From positions 43,890 through 107,889 of the forward strand of contig JBAXND010000009.1 in the NCBI GenBank assembly GCA_037133915.1: 64,000 nucleotides of DNA, written 5' to 3'. The notes under the pieces are model-generated. The model did no database searches and was not told where the DNA came from. It was given only the letters and a program-made list of their open reading frames with translations. A program made the position numbers and the translations under genes. Below, in pieces: positions 7,711 to 15,862 of the stretch. Numbering within the stretch: the stretch's first letter is position 1; each line of letters starts with the position of its first letter. Source of the stretch: Bacteroidota bacterium. Its GTDB lineage: Bacteria > Bacteroidota > Bacteroidia > Bacteroidales > CAIWKO01.

Positions 7711-9820
7711 TGACCGTAACGGCAGCCTGTACTTTCTCAAAAAAACTTCTGTCGAGCGGATATCCCATCTTACCTGCTGTATTAATATCTTCCCATGCCT
7801 GTTTGAAGTTTCCAATATCATATGCAGCCACTGAGCGGTTCACAAATGATGCGGCGTCCTTTGGATTCGATTGTATGGCGAGGTCATAATCTTTGATTGC
7901 TTCAGCAGGCCTCTTCAGGTTGTATTTTGCAAGCCCGCGCCAGGAATAGACTTCACTTTTTTCAGGCTTAAGTTCAATTGATTTATCGAAAAGCTGAATG
8001 GCGGCAGCGTATTCTCCTTTACGGTAATAGGCTAATCCTTTCCAGTAATATCCTTCTTCATCCTTCGGATTCAGTTTCAGGCATTGTTCAAAGTCTTTAA
8101 GTGCTTCATCTTCCTTCTTCAGGTTAAGCTTTGCAGTACCTCGCCACAGCCATGCTTTGCTGTCTTCGGGCTTTATCGTCAGATACAGGTCATAGTCGGG
8201 CAGCGATGGCTCAAACTGTTTTAGGTTGCTGTACGAATTGGCACGCCCAATCAGCGCATCATTATTTTTCGGGTCCATTTTCAGGCATTTTGAAAAATCA
8301 ACGATGGCTTCTTCCACTTTCCCCATATTGAACAGTACAACGCCGCGATTCGCAAACGCAGGAAAATAGGTCGAATCCAACGTTATGGAACGCGTAAAAT
8401 CAGCAACAGCTTTATCATAATTCTTGACCCATCTGTAATAATAATATCCACGGTTATTATACCCGAAAGGCAGATTTGGATATGTTTTGATCTGATCCGT
8501 GAAAAGTATTTCCCCGTCTTTCCACAAGCCAATCCGCTGCCATGAAAGAAACGAAAAGAAGAGAATGAATATCCCGGTAAGGATATGCAAAGCCGGTTTA
8601 TAGCGAAGTATTTTCTTGTCAGTGCTACTGATTCCTTTATCATACATCCAGCCAATAATAAAGAACAGCCCGATATACGGAACGTAGGTGTATCGCTCCG
8701 ATAATGATGCTCCGCCCACAGATACTATTTGTAATACGAGAACGATGCTGATGAAAAAGAACAGAGCGCCGAAAATGTACTGCCTGCCATACCGCTTCGA
8801 CCAAACAATGAGTGCGAGCACTGCAATTACAATAGCCGCTGATGCATAATACATGAATGGCAGTAGTCCGTTGATGCGTGCAGGATACGGATACATTACC
8901 GCAAGCTTAACGGGTACAAAAAGCTTCGCAATATACAGCACCAGTGTATGACACACAATAATCATGCGCTCGTAGAACGGATAGAGTGGTGTAAGGTCGT
9001 GGATGGCACCGCGCTCATTTTGCGAAAACACTGCAAGGATGCCGAATACCAGGGATAGCATTAAGTACGGAATTTTTTCCGTTATCAAGCGAAAGCTTAA
9101 TTTCCGTTTTATAAACCAGTCAACAGCCAACATGACAATAGGTAAGATAACGGCGGCTGATTTGCTTAATAACGATAAAAAGAAAAAAAGCAGGGATATC
9201 CAGTAATTTCTTGTTTTATGCTCCTGTCGTGTAATCCGGAAATAATACCATATCAGAGAAAGCATGAAGAAAAATGTGTAGAGCACGTCTTTACGTTCGC
9301 TTACCCATGCCACCGATTCTACATGCATGGGATGTATTCCAAAAAATACTGCGCAAAACCCCGCCAGCAATGGCTTTTTTGAAATCAGACGGATAAACCA
9401 GAACACCAGTAATACATTCAGCAGATGAAAAAGAAGGTTATTGAAGTGGTACAATGCTGGATTCTCGCCGGCAACAGAATATTCAAGCGCATAGAACCAT
9501 GTTGTGAGCGGATGATAATTGCCTTTATAAAATGTAGTCGGATTGAAGATGGTGATGAAATTCTGCCACGTCAGGCTGTGCACGAGTGCGTGTTCATGGA
9601 TATAACCGCCATCGTCCCAGTTCACAATCCAGCCGTTGCTGAGCGACGGAATATAAACGATTAGTGTAATGATTACCGCAGCCAGAGCGTATATCAGCGG
9701 TTTATTGTCTTTGCTCTGCGCATTGGACTTTGCGTTCGGAGCAGGCATAGCAAAAGCCCGCTTGGTATTGCTGGCGGGCTTTTGCGGTAATCTATCCTTA
9801 TAAATCTGTTGCTTTGCCAT
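7703..9820 (-). CDS. TMTC/GT-C-like membrane protein with C-terminal TPR repeats
   Basis: 705 aa. After a basic N-terminal tail the protein has about ten or eleven membrane helices, with NWDDGGYI near residue 70, GNYHPLT near 100 and GIHPMHVESVAWVSERKD near 170. These are hallmarks of the TMTC/DUF1736 branch of GT-C glycosyltransferases, which use lipid-linked sugars and have an acidic residue in the first external loop. Residues from about 430 to 690 form some six TPR repeats. The family's bacterial members are suspected protein O-glycosyltransferases, but the donor and target here are not known. Transcribed alone from TATCTTTG at 9843-9850. Confidence 0.8.
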   Translation of the reverse strand: MAKQQIYKDRLPQKPASNTKRAFAMPAPNAKSNAQSKDNKPLIYALAAVIITLIVYIPSLSNGWIVNWDDGGYIHEHALVHSLTWQNFITIFNPTTFYKGNYHPLTTWFYALEYSVAGENPALYHFNNLLFHLLNVLLVFWFIRLISKKPLLAGFCAVFFGIHPMHVESVAWVSERKDVLYTFFFMLSLIWYYFRITRQEHKTRNYWISLLFFFLSLLSKSAAVILPIVMLAVDWFIKRKLSFRLITEKIPYLMLSLVFGILAVFSQNERGAIHDLTPLYPFYERMIIVCHTLVLYIAKLFVPVKLAVMYPYPARINGLLPFMYYASAAIVIAVLALIVWSKRYGRQYIFGALFFFISIVLVLQIVSVGGASLSERYTYVPYIGLFFIIGWMYDKGISSTDKKILRYKPALHILTGIFILFFSFLSWQRIGLWKDGEILFTDQIKTYPNLPFGYNNRGYYYYRWVKNYDKAVADFTRSITLDSTYFPAFANRGVVLFNMGKVEEAIVDFSKCLKMDPKNNDALIGRANSYSNLKQFEPSLPDYDLYLTIKPEDSKAWLWRGTAKLNLKKEDEALKDFEQCLKLNPKDEEGYYWKGLAYYRKGEYAAAIQLFDKSIELKPEKSEVYSWRGLAKYNLKRPAEAIKDYDLAIQSNPKDAASFVNRSVAAYDIGNFKQAWEDINTAGKMGYPLDRSFFEKVQAAVTVKK

Positions 9821-9842
9821 AATGCTATCTTCAATAAAGGTT

Positions 9843-9850
9843 CAAAGATA
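9843..9850 (-). promoter_or_regulatory. -7 element for the TMTC-like gene
   Basis: Minus strand TATCTTTG, 23 bp before the start at 9820. No -33 match at normal spacing. Confidence 0.45.
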
Positions 9851-9871
9851 AAAAAAATGGCAGAAGCGTAC

Positions 9872-12800
9872 CTACACGTATATCTTCTTTGCGGTCTGCA
9901 TCAGAATCATAAGTTCAATGGCATGTAAGGTGCTGTATGTGTTCACGCCTGTAAAATTGATATCCTGAATTTTCAGACCTGTTTTTGACAGCTGCACTTT
10001 TACGCCGCTGCCCTCGTAAATATAATGCTCATCAAACTCCGAAAGTCTGGCAGTGCTGTTTTCATTGCGGTACACAAGAATAGGCGTACCGGTACTTTTG
10101 TCAAGAAAATATGCATTTTCCGTTTCGGCAAAACAGCTTTCGGTGAGGCAGAACTTTGGTTTATCCATGAAAGGTCTGCCCGAAGTGGGACAGAAGGTTG
10201 TACAGTTACCGCATTCGTTGCAGAATTCAGCAATATTCAAAACCTGCGTTGATTGCTTAATTTCGAATAGTTCGTTGTCGGTAATAGTAACTTTTCCATT
10301 GGTGTCTCTTTCGGCATTGTAGATTGTCAGACTGAAAGGTTCCACCTCATAAGTATTGTTAGCGCGATTCGGGCATACGGTTACACAAATGCTGCAAACC
10401 TCGTCGCAGTAAAGGCAACGTGATGCCTCGGCAATAGTTTCTTCTTTGGTGAGTGTATGCGACACCAGTTTGAACGGGTCTTTTGCCGTTGGCAAATCTT
10501 CGTGCACTTCTTTGCCGAACTGGCGGAGACTGCGTTTGGTAATATGTTCAGCGTAGCTTTTACCTTTTACAGGGAATAATTCAGGATCAACTGCCGACGT
10601 GCCTGAAGCTGCGATTATGGCTTCGGCCGCAATGCGTCCGTCGCCGATTGCTTTGATAATTGTTGCCGGTCCGCGCATGGCATCACCGCCAATGAACACA
10701 CCCGGAATCTGGGTTTCGTAGGAGCCTTCGTTCGCCTGAAGCAATCCGGCATCCACAAAATCTGCAATAATATCCTGACCCAGCGCCGGAATAATGGTGT
10801 CGACATGCAATTCAAATTCCGAACCTGCTATTTTAACCGGTTTACGTCGTCCGCTGCTGTCTTTTTCGCCCAGTTCCATCTTGCTGCATAAAAGTCCCGT
10901 CACATGGCCATTCTGTGCTACCACGCTTTCAGGTGCAACTAATTCCAGAATGTTGAGACCTTCTTTTTGTGCGCTGATTACTTCTTCTTTATCAGCGGGC
11001 ATTTCCATAATCGTTCTGCGGTAAACAATAGTCACTTTAGCATCGGCCCCGGCCAGCCTTTTGGCTGTACGTGCAACATCCATGGCTGTATTTCCGCCAC
11101 CTATCACAACAATATTCTTTCCAACAGGCTGTGCAACACCCCTGCGAATGGATGAGAGGAACTTTAATGGGTCAAGAACACCCTGGGCTTCTTCGCCCGC
11201 GATACCGAGTTTTTTGGCTTTCTGTGCGCCAATGGCAACATAAATAAAATTGTTGTCTTTACGCAGTTGCTCAAAAATCTCTTTTGTGATGGGATGGTTG
11301 TAATTTATTTTAACGCCGATGGATTTTATGCGCTCAATGTCGCTCATAATGGCCTGTTCGGAGAGTCTGAACGAAGGAATGGCGTCGGAAACCATGCCGC
11401 CTGCAATACTTTTTGTTTCAAAAACTTCAACGCTGAATCCTGCCATTGCAAGGAAATAGGCTGCTGCCAATCCTGAAGGACCGGCACCAATCACAACGGC
11501 TTTTTTACCGTTTGATTTTTGAGGTTTGAGTGCCGGTGTTCCGGCATTCTCGGCGATGTAGCGTTTAACTTCGCGTATCAGCAGTGAGTTGTCATAATTT
11601 ACGCGGGTACATTTCGTCTGGCAGAGGTGGTCACACACCATTCCGCAAACAGCGGGAAACGGGTTAGTATGCATGATTACGCGGAAGGCTTTTTCAAAAT
11701 CGCCGTTTGCCGCGTGATACATATATACAGGTATATCCTGATTGGTGGGGCATGTATTTACACAGGGTGCTCCAATGCAGTCGAATGTATTCAATTTCCG
11801 TCCGGTCTTGATGTACGGCACTTTGAAAAGGTCTTTTGCGTAGGCTTTTTCAGAAAGTACTTTATCGGCGTAGGCTGCAAGATTTTCCATGATGTCTGTT
11901 TGCCGGGCTTTTTCATCAATGCCTTTCAGAAGATCGAGTGAAGCCATTTGTTTGGCTTCGAGGGCTTCGTTCAACGCGGTAATATATTGATGCAGGCGAC
12001 CGTATCCGCCCGGTTTCAGCACATCTGAGCATACCGTAACCGGGAATAACCCGCAAGAGATTACATCCGGAATATTGAAACAGTCGGCGCCGGCCGAAAA
12101 GGAGATATTCAGTTTGCCATCGTATTCTTTCTGCAACACGTTTGCGAGGTTGATGCTGATGGGGTGCAGTGCTCTGCCGCTCATATACATCATTTTCTCA
12201 TTAGGCGTAAAAACATCCCTGTTGTTCATTGTTTCCAAAGTGTTGGTGAGCTTGAGCCCAAAAAATACTTTTTGAGTTTTAGCCGCAGCCGTAAGATTAT
12301 TGATGATTCTGAGTGCATCGGGATATTTAAGGTCGTGACCAAAAGCTTCGTCGGGAACAACGGCGGTATGTCCGTGTACCTTGTTTAATATGGTGCGCAG
12401 TTTCTCCGGTCCGAGTAATGTAGGATTCAGCTTTATCAGCGTATTCAGCTTCATTTCATTGATCAGGTAAAGCCCTATTTTTTCTATTTCTTCGGGCGGG
12501 CAGCCGTGCATTGTTGAAAGTGTAATGCTGTCTGACATGCAATCGGGAATATTTATTCCCGAAAGGGCAGGGTAGAGCGGCAGGAGTTCCTGAATCATCG
12601 CTTCTTTTTCTGCCTTACAGTTTTTCATTTTACCAAAAAACCACTGAACATTTTCTTTCAGAATACCTTCCATGTTGTAACCAACACTCATGTTGAAGAT
12701 AAATCCGGGTTTTCCGGCTATTCCTGCTTTGTGATGCAGCAGGTGCAGAATAATCCAGGCTTTCAGATACTCTTCGAACGATTCACGTATCCTCAGTTCC

Positions 12801-13129
12801 TGCGACCATTCAACGTTGTATCCTTCGTCCTGCATGTCGATACAGGGTTTAGAAACATTGAGTTCATCAAGTGTCTGAACGGTTTTCAATTCCAGATAGC
12901 GTGCACCGCAAAGGTATGCTGCGATGAGATTCTGAGCCATTTGAGTGTGTGGACCGGCTGCAACTCCAACAGGAGAATCAATGGGTTTGCCCATGAATGT
13001 GCTTTTCAGCTTTTCTGTTTGCTTTGCGGTCGCAATAATTTCTTCAGGTATTCCGAGTAATTCGGAAGTCCGGCAAGTTGCCAGATGGTAAAGTTGAGTA
13101 ATGGATACAATCGAAAATCTGTCGCTCAT
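9872..13129 (-). CDS. ygfK: YgfK-type NAD(P)H-dependent iron-sulfur flavoprotein (purine/uric-acid catabolism family)
   Basis: 1085 aa from the ATG at 13129; the in-frame upstream start at 13159 lies at or before the predicted transcription start and is rejected. Residues 1-430 are a dihydroorotate-dehydrogenase-like TIM barrel (PVGVAAGPHTQMAQN, IFNMSVGYNMEGI, TLSTMHGCPP, KLNPTLLG). About 445-520 is a Fer4_20 cluster region (GAPCVNTCPTNQDIP, CDHLCQTKC). About 540-830 is a GltD-like FAD/NADPH module (VVIGAGPSGLAAAYF; VVIGGGNTAMD near 671). The C-terminus has two more cluster motifs (CLYCDEVCSICVTVCP near 903; CNECGNCTTFCP near 971). Motif order and sequence match E. coli YgfK (1032 aa), annotated as a selenate-reductase subunit but now linked to reductive uric-acid breakdown. 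YgeY and YgeW homologues lie 17 kb away. Confidence 0.9.
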   Translation of the reverse strand: MSDRFSIVSITQLYHLATCRTSELLGIPEEIIATAKQTEKLKSTFMGKPIDSPVGVAAGPHTQMAQNLIAAYLCGARYLELKTVQTLDELNVSKPCIDMQDEGYNVEWSQELRIRESFEEYLKAWIILHLLHHKAGIAGKPGFIFNMSVGYNMEGILKENVQWFFGKMKNCKAEKEAMIQELLPLYPALSGINIPDCMSDSITLSTMHGCPPEEIEKIGLYLINEMKLNTLIKLNPTLLGPEKLRTILNKVHGHTAVVPDEAFGHDLKYPDALRIINNLTAAAKTQKVFFGLKLTNTLETMNNRDVFTPNEKMMYMSGRALHPISINLANVLQKEYDGKLNISFSAGADCFNIPDVISCGLFPVTVCSDVLKPGGYGRLHQYITALNEALEAKQMASLDLLKGIDEKARQTDIMENLAAYADKVLSEKAYAKDLFKVPYIKTGRKLNTFDCIGAPCVNTCPTNQDIPVYMYHAANGDFEKAFRVIMHTNPFPAVCGMVCDHLCQTKCTRVNYDNSLLIREVKRYIAENAGTPALKPQKSNGKKAVVIGAGPSGLAAAYFLAMAGFSVEVFETKSIAGGMVSDAIPSFRLSEQAIMSDIERIKSIGVKINYNHPITKEIFEQLRKDNNFIYVAIGAQKAKKLGIAGEEAQGVLDPLKFLSSIRRGVAQPVGKNIVVIGGGNTAMDVARTAKRLAGADAKVTIVYRRTIMEMPADKEEVISAQKEGLNILELVAPESVVAQNGHVTGLLCSKMELGEKDSSGRRKPVKIAGSEFELHVDTIIPALGQDIIADFVDAGLLQANEGSYETQIPGVFIGGDAMRGPATIIKAIGDGRIAAEAIIAASGTSAVDPELFPVKGKSYAEHITKRSLRQFGKEVHEDLPTAKDPFKLVSHTLTKEETIAEASRCLYCDEVCSICVTVCPNRANNTYEVEPFSLTIYNAERDTNGKVTITDNELFEIKQSTQVLNIAEFCNECGNCTTFCPTSGRPFMDKPKFCLTESCFAETENAYFLDKSTGTPILVYRNENSTARLSEFDEHYIYEGSGVKVQLSKTGLKIQDINFTGVNTYSTLHAIELMILMQTAKKIYV

Positions 13130-13156
13130 GATATAATATATTAAATTTTTCAGGTG

Positions 13157-13164
13157 CAAAAGTA
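13157..13164 (-). promoter_or_regulatory. -7 element for ygfK
   Basis: Minus strand TACTTTTG, 27 bp before the ATG at 13129. It would start the transcript near 13150, which supports 13129 rather than 13159 as the start codon. Confidence 0.5.
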
Positions 13165-13306
13165 GTCATTTCATGGTCAAAAGTTGAAGTTATATATGCC
13201 CAATGTTTTGTTAGTTGTTTCACAATACTAGGTAGTTAAAATATTATATATTAACAATATGAAATAAATCATTAATTTTTATCTTAAATAATTGTTAATT
13301 GTCGGA

Positions 13307-13314
13307 TATTTTTG
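13307..13314 (+). promoter_or_regulatory. -7 element for the MocA-like gene
   Basis: TATTTTTG, 30 bp before the ATG at 13345. The divergent gap 13130-13344 is AT-rich and holds promoters for both genes. Confidence 0.45.
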
Positions 13315-13344
13315 CTAAACTTGCAGTCCCAAAAAAACAAAAGG

Positions 13345-13971
13345 ATGCCGGAAACCGGAAAAAAGCAGATGATGTGCTCGGTTGTTATTCTTGCTGCAGG
13401 ATATTCAGCAAGGATGGGATTGAGTAAGCCGTTTCTTAAGTGGGACGAGCGGGTCTGCTTTCTGGAACATATCATAGACCAATATCGTTCGATATGTTGC
13501 GGCAAGGTTGCGGTGGTGCTGAACAAAGAGAATCTGGACCGCTACAGAGTGGGACATTATAATTTCCTTAACGGGACGGTAAAAGTGATTAATGAGCATC
13601 CGGAATACGAACGATTTTATTCCATACAGTTAGGTATAAAAGCTTCGGGTGTACGCTTCCCCTGTTTTATTCAGGATGGCGATAATCCTTTTGTTACGGA
13701 ATCGTTACTTTCCATGCTATACCAGCAATATATTCCTGACGGTTGGGTGGTTCCTGCGTTTGAAGGGCGGGGTGGACACCCGGTGCTCATTGGAACTGAG
13801 GCCGTGAACAAGATAATGAGTATTGAAACCTATGAAACGACGTTAAAAGATGAGTTGCGGGGACTGAAAAAGATTATTGTTCCTACTGAAGATCCATCGA
13901 TACGTTATAATATCAATACCATTGAGGATTACAATAAACACTTTGGCGAAAGTCTGAATGTTAATCTGTAA
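13345..13971 (+). CDS. MocA-like nucleotidyltransferase (molybdopterin cytidylyltransferase family)
   Basis: 208 aa from the ATG at 13345; an in-frame TTG at 13312 lies within the -7 element and is unlikely. The N-terminus VVILAAGYSARMGLSKPFLKW is the GT-A nucleotide-binding signature shared by MobA, MocA and IspD-like enzymes. Further conserved segments are IQDGDNPF (metal/NTP site), GRGGHPVLIG and YNINTIEDY, the last two typical of MocA/CoxI-associated proteins. MocA attaches CMP to molybdopterin for xanthine-dehydrogenase-type enzymes. It is divergent from ygfK; in E. coli mocA (ygfJ) belongs to the same purine-catabolic neighbourhood. No molybdenum hydroxylase is in the window. Other NTP-transferase roles are possible. 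Confidence 0.75.
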   Translation: MPETGKKQMMCSVVILAAGYSARMGLSKPFLKWDERVCFLEHIIDQYRSICCGKVAVVLNKENLDRYRVGHYNFLNGTVKVINEHPEYERFYSIQLGIKASGVRFPCFIQDGDNPFVTESLLSMLYQQYIPDGWVVPAFEGRGGHPVLIGTEAVNKIMSIETYETTLKDELRGLKKIIVPTEDPSIRYNINTIEDYNKHFGESLNVNL

Positions 13972-13979
13972 GCGGAATA

Positions 13980-14528
13980 TCAGTTAAGCTCACTCTTGAA
14001 CGTCTGCATATACACTTCGTAGGTTTTCTTCTTATATGCATTTTCTCCGTAATATCTGAGTAAAGGCTCCACTTCTTTCGGTTCTTTATATCCCATTGTT
14101 TTCGTGATGACGGCCATTTTATCATCCAGAATTACAAATGAGGGATAATATAATTGACCTTGTAATAATGTTGTGGCCAGCTGGTGCGTAGAACGCGAGC
14201 TTTTGGGATTAGGATTTATGTAGGTTTTGCCCAGATATATGATTGTATCGCCCTGTTCCGCGTTTAACTTCACGGCATAAAAATACTTGTTCATGAACTT
14301 TATTACAACGGGATCTGTAAACGTTGACTGATCCATTTTTTTACACCATCCGCACCAGTCGGTAAACACATCAATAAAAATTTTCTTTGGTTTTTTTGCA
14401 TTCAACTCGGTGGCTTCTTTAAGACTGTACCAGGTAATTTTGTCAGCTGCGGCCGGTTGTTGGGCTTTTACAAATGTGGGTAACAGGAAGGCTATTGCAA
14501 GAAGTGATACGGTGATGAAGCTTTTCAT
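13980..14528 (-). CDS. secreted thioredoxin-fold protein
   Basis: 182 aa. Residues 1-22 are a signal peptide ending VKAQ. A thioredoxin-fold domain follows with DVFTDWCGWCKKMD, the active site being WCGWC at about residues 56-61. The spacing to TFTDPVV and FMNKYFYAVKLN matches the thioredoxin_7/DUF255-like family common in Bacteroidota periplasms. Likely role: disulfide reduction or isomerisation outside the cytoplasm. A -7 element TATCTTTG lies at 14565-14572. Its stop is convergent with the MocA-like gene with an 8-bp gap. Confidence 0.82.
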   Translation of the reverse strand: MKSFITVSLLAIAFLLPTFVKAQQPAAADKITWYSLKEATELNAKKPKKIFIDVFTDWCGWCKKMDQSTFTDPVVIKFMNKYFYAVKLNAEQGDTIIYLGKTYINPNPKSSRSTHQLATTLLQGQLYYPSFVILDDKMAVITKTMGYKEPKEVEPLLRYYGENAYKKKTYEVYMQTFKSELN

Positions 14529-14564
14529 AGTAAGGTAGCTTTAGATGTCGGAGATTGATTGATA

Positions 14565-14572
14565 CAAAGATA
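14565..14572 (-). promoter_or_regulatory. -7 element for the thioredoxin-like gene
   Basis: Minus strand TATCTTTG, 37 bp before the ATG at 14528 and just after the stop of the small upstream gene, so the thioredoxin gene can be transcribed on its own. Confidence 0.45.
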
Positions 14573-14575
14573 GCG

Positions 14576-14761
14576 CTATTTTTTATTCGCAGAATCAGCC
14601 TTCTTTATTGAGTCTTCCATTTGCTGAATTCTTTTATATGTATCGGGAGGGCCGCCGTATTTCGCTTTTGGGCGGCAGGCGGGCATAAACCCTAGCGTAA
14701 ATACCATTGCGGAAAACGCAAAGACAAGACTTTTATAAAACCAATGGCTACGATGCTTCAT
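14576..14761 (-). CDS. small putative lipoprotein
   Basis: 61 aa. A positively charged N-terminus, a hydrophobic helix and a possible lipobox (FMPAC, C29) are followed by a short polar tail beginning RPKAKYGGPPDTYK and ending in a charged helix. Bacteroidota carry many such tiny lipoproteins with a YGGPP-like motif; their function is unknown. It lies 11 bp downstream of the helix-hairpin-helix gene, so the two are probably cotranscribed. Confidence 0.6.
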   Translation of the reverse strand: MKHRSHWFYKSLVFAFSAMVFTLGFMPACRPKAKYGGPPDTYKRIQQMEDSIKKADSANKK

Positions 14762-14772
14762 AAGTCCGGAGT

Positions 14773-15720
14773 TTATTCCACCGAAAGGTAATATTTTATT
14801 TTTTCATACAGCGCATCTTTTACAAGCACAGATTTTTTGATGTCGGCAAGCACTTTGTACTTGCCATGCACATCGCGATAATTAACCAGCGATAGCGCTA
14901 CATTATAGCCGATATACGGATGCTTCTGCAACTCCTCATAAGTGGCGGTATTCACGTTAATTTTTCGAATTATTTTTGGATTTACGATGATGTAGGGCTC
15001 AATTTTTAAATAGACGGTATCATTCAGTTTATTGATTTCTTTGAGCTGTTCCTTGCAATAATATCCTCCTAATTTGAGCTTATAATTTATTATTTTTTCG
15101 ACAAAATATTGTCCTATGCCGGGCAACTTATCCAATTCTTCTGATGAAGCGGTATTCAGCTCCATAACTTGAATTTCCGGCTTTTTAAATTCTCCGTACG
15201 ATGAATTTTTGGTGGCTTTGTTGTCAGTTATTTTAATATACGGTTCGAGTAGCTGATATTCATTTTCGGAAATGCAAAACATCTTTTTGAAGTCTTCTTT
15301 TTTATTGAACTTGCCACCTTTTGCTTTAAAGTTTTCCAGTGTTTTTATCTGCTTATCTTCCAAACCAAGCGTTTTCCACTGTTCAGGCGTCATGGTGTTG
15401 GGGTCGAAATCAAATGGCTTGAGATTGCTTTCGCTAACCGAACGGTCGGAATTATTAAAATCAAATTCCGTAAATTTTTCCTTCGTTTCCGAGAAGTATG
15501 ATTTGGCAGGCTGAATCACTTCCTGAGTTTCCAGATATGAGTTGACTTCCTTGTCGAATTGTGTGAAATCCTGCATCTGGCGCGGGAGAGCGTAAGGCAT
15601 TACAATGTTTCCGAGAATGATGAGGGTAATAATTCCCAGCAGCATGAAAATGCCGCGGCGTTCCGATTTATTGAATGCAAAGTACTCCCGCAGAAGATTG
15701 CTTTTTGCTTTCTTTCGCAT
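14773..15720 (-). CDS. helix-hairpin-helix (ComEA-like) membrane-anchored protein
   Basis: 315 aa. One membrane helix at about residues 22-45 (GIFMLLGIITLIILGNIVM) follows a basic cytoplasmic tail. Three HhH units follow: a first divergent one (MTPEQWKTLGLEDKQIKTL, about 110-165) and two clear ones (LNTASSEELDKLPGIGQYF near 190; INVNTATYEELQKHPYIGY near 255). ComEA-type HhH proteins bind DNA during natural uptake, but Bacteroidota homologues like this are seldom tested. No other competence gene is nearby. Confidence 0.75.
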   Translation of the reverse strand: MRKKAKSNLLREYFAFNKSERRGIFMLLGIITLIILGNIVMPYALPRQMQDFTQFDKEVNSYLETQEVIQPAKSYFSETKEKFTEFDFNNSDRSVSESNLKPFDFDPNTMTPEQWKTLGLEDKQIKTLENFKAKGGKFNKKEDFKKMFCISENEYQLLEPYIKITDNKATKNSSYGEFKKPEIQVMELNTASSEELDKLPGIGQYFVEKIINYKLKLGGYYCKEQLKEINKLNDTVYLKIEPYIIVNPKIIRKINVNTATYEELQKHPYIGYNVALSLVNYRDVHGKYKVLADIKKSVLVKDALYEKIKYYLSVE

Positions 15721-15828
15721 CGTATTTTTTTTTGTAAAGATGCGAAAAATTATTAATAATCAGTAATGAAAAATTATTAAATAAATCTAAAATCCGAGGG
15801 TAGGAAATATTGAATTTCACATAACTCA

Positions 15829-15846
15829 TCCGCCAGGCGGACAGGC
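15829..15846. repeat. dispersed TCCGCC/GGCGGA hairpin repeat, copy 2
   Basis: TCCGCC-A-GGCGGA (15829-15841) then CAGGC and GACTCATGAC. It is just downstream of uvrB on the minus strand. Same family as 5314-5335 and 58108-58122. Confidence 0.55.
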
Positions 15847-15862
15847 GACTCATGACTTTTTT

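Noticed and set aside
13130..13159. N-terminal extension of YgfK starting at 13159 (MHLKNLIYYI...)
   Set aside because: It falls at or before the predicted transcription start (-7 at 13157-13164, minus strand) and adds residues not found in E. coli YgfK.
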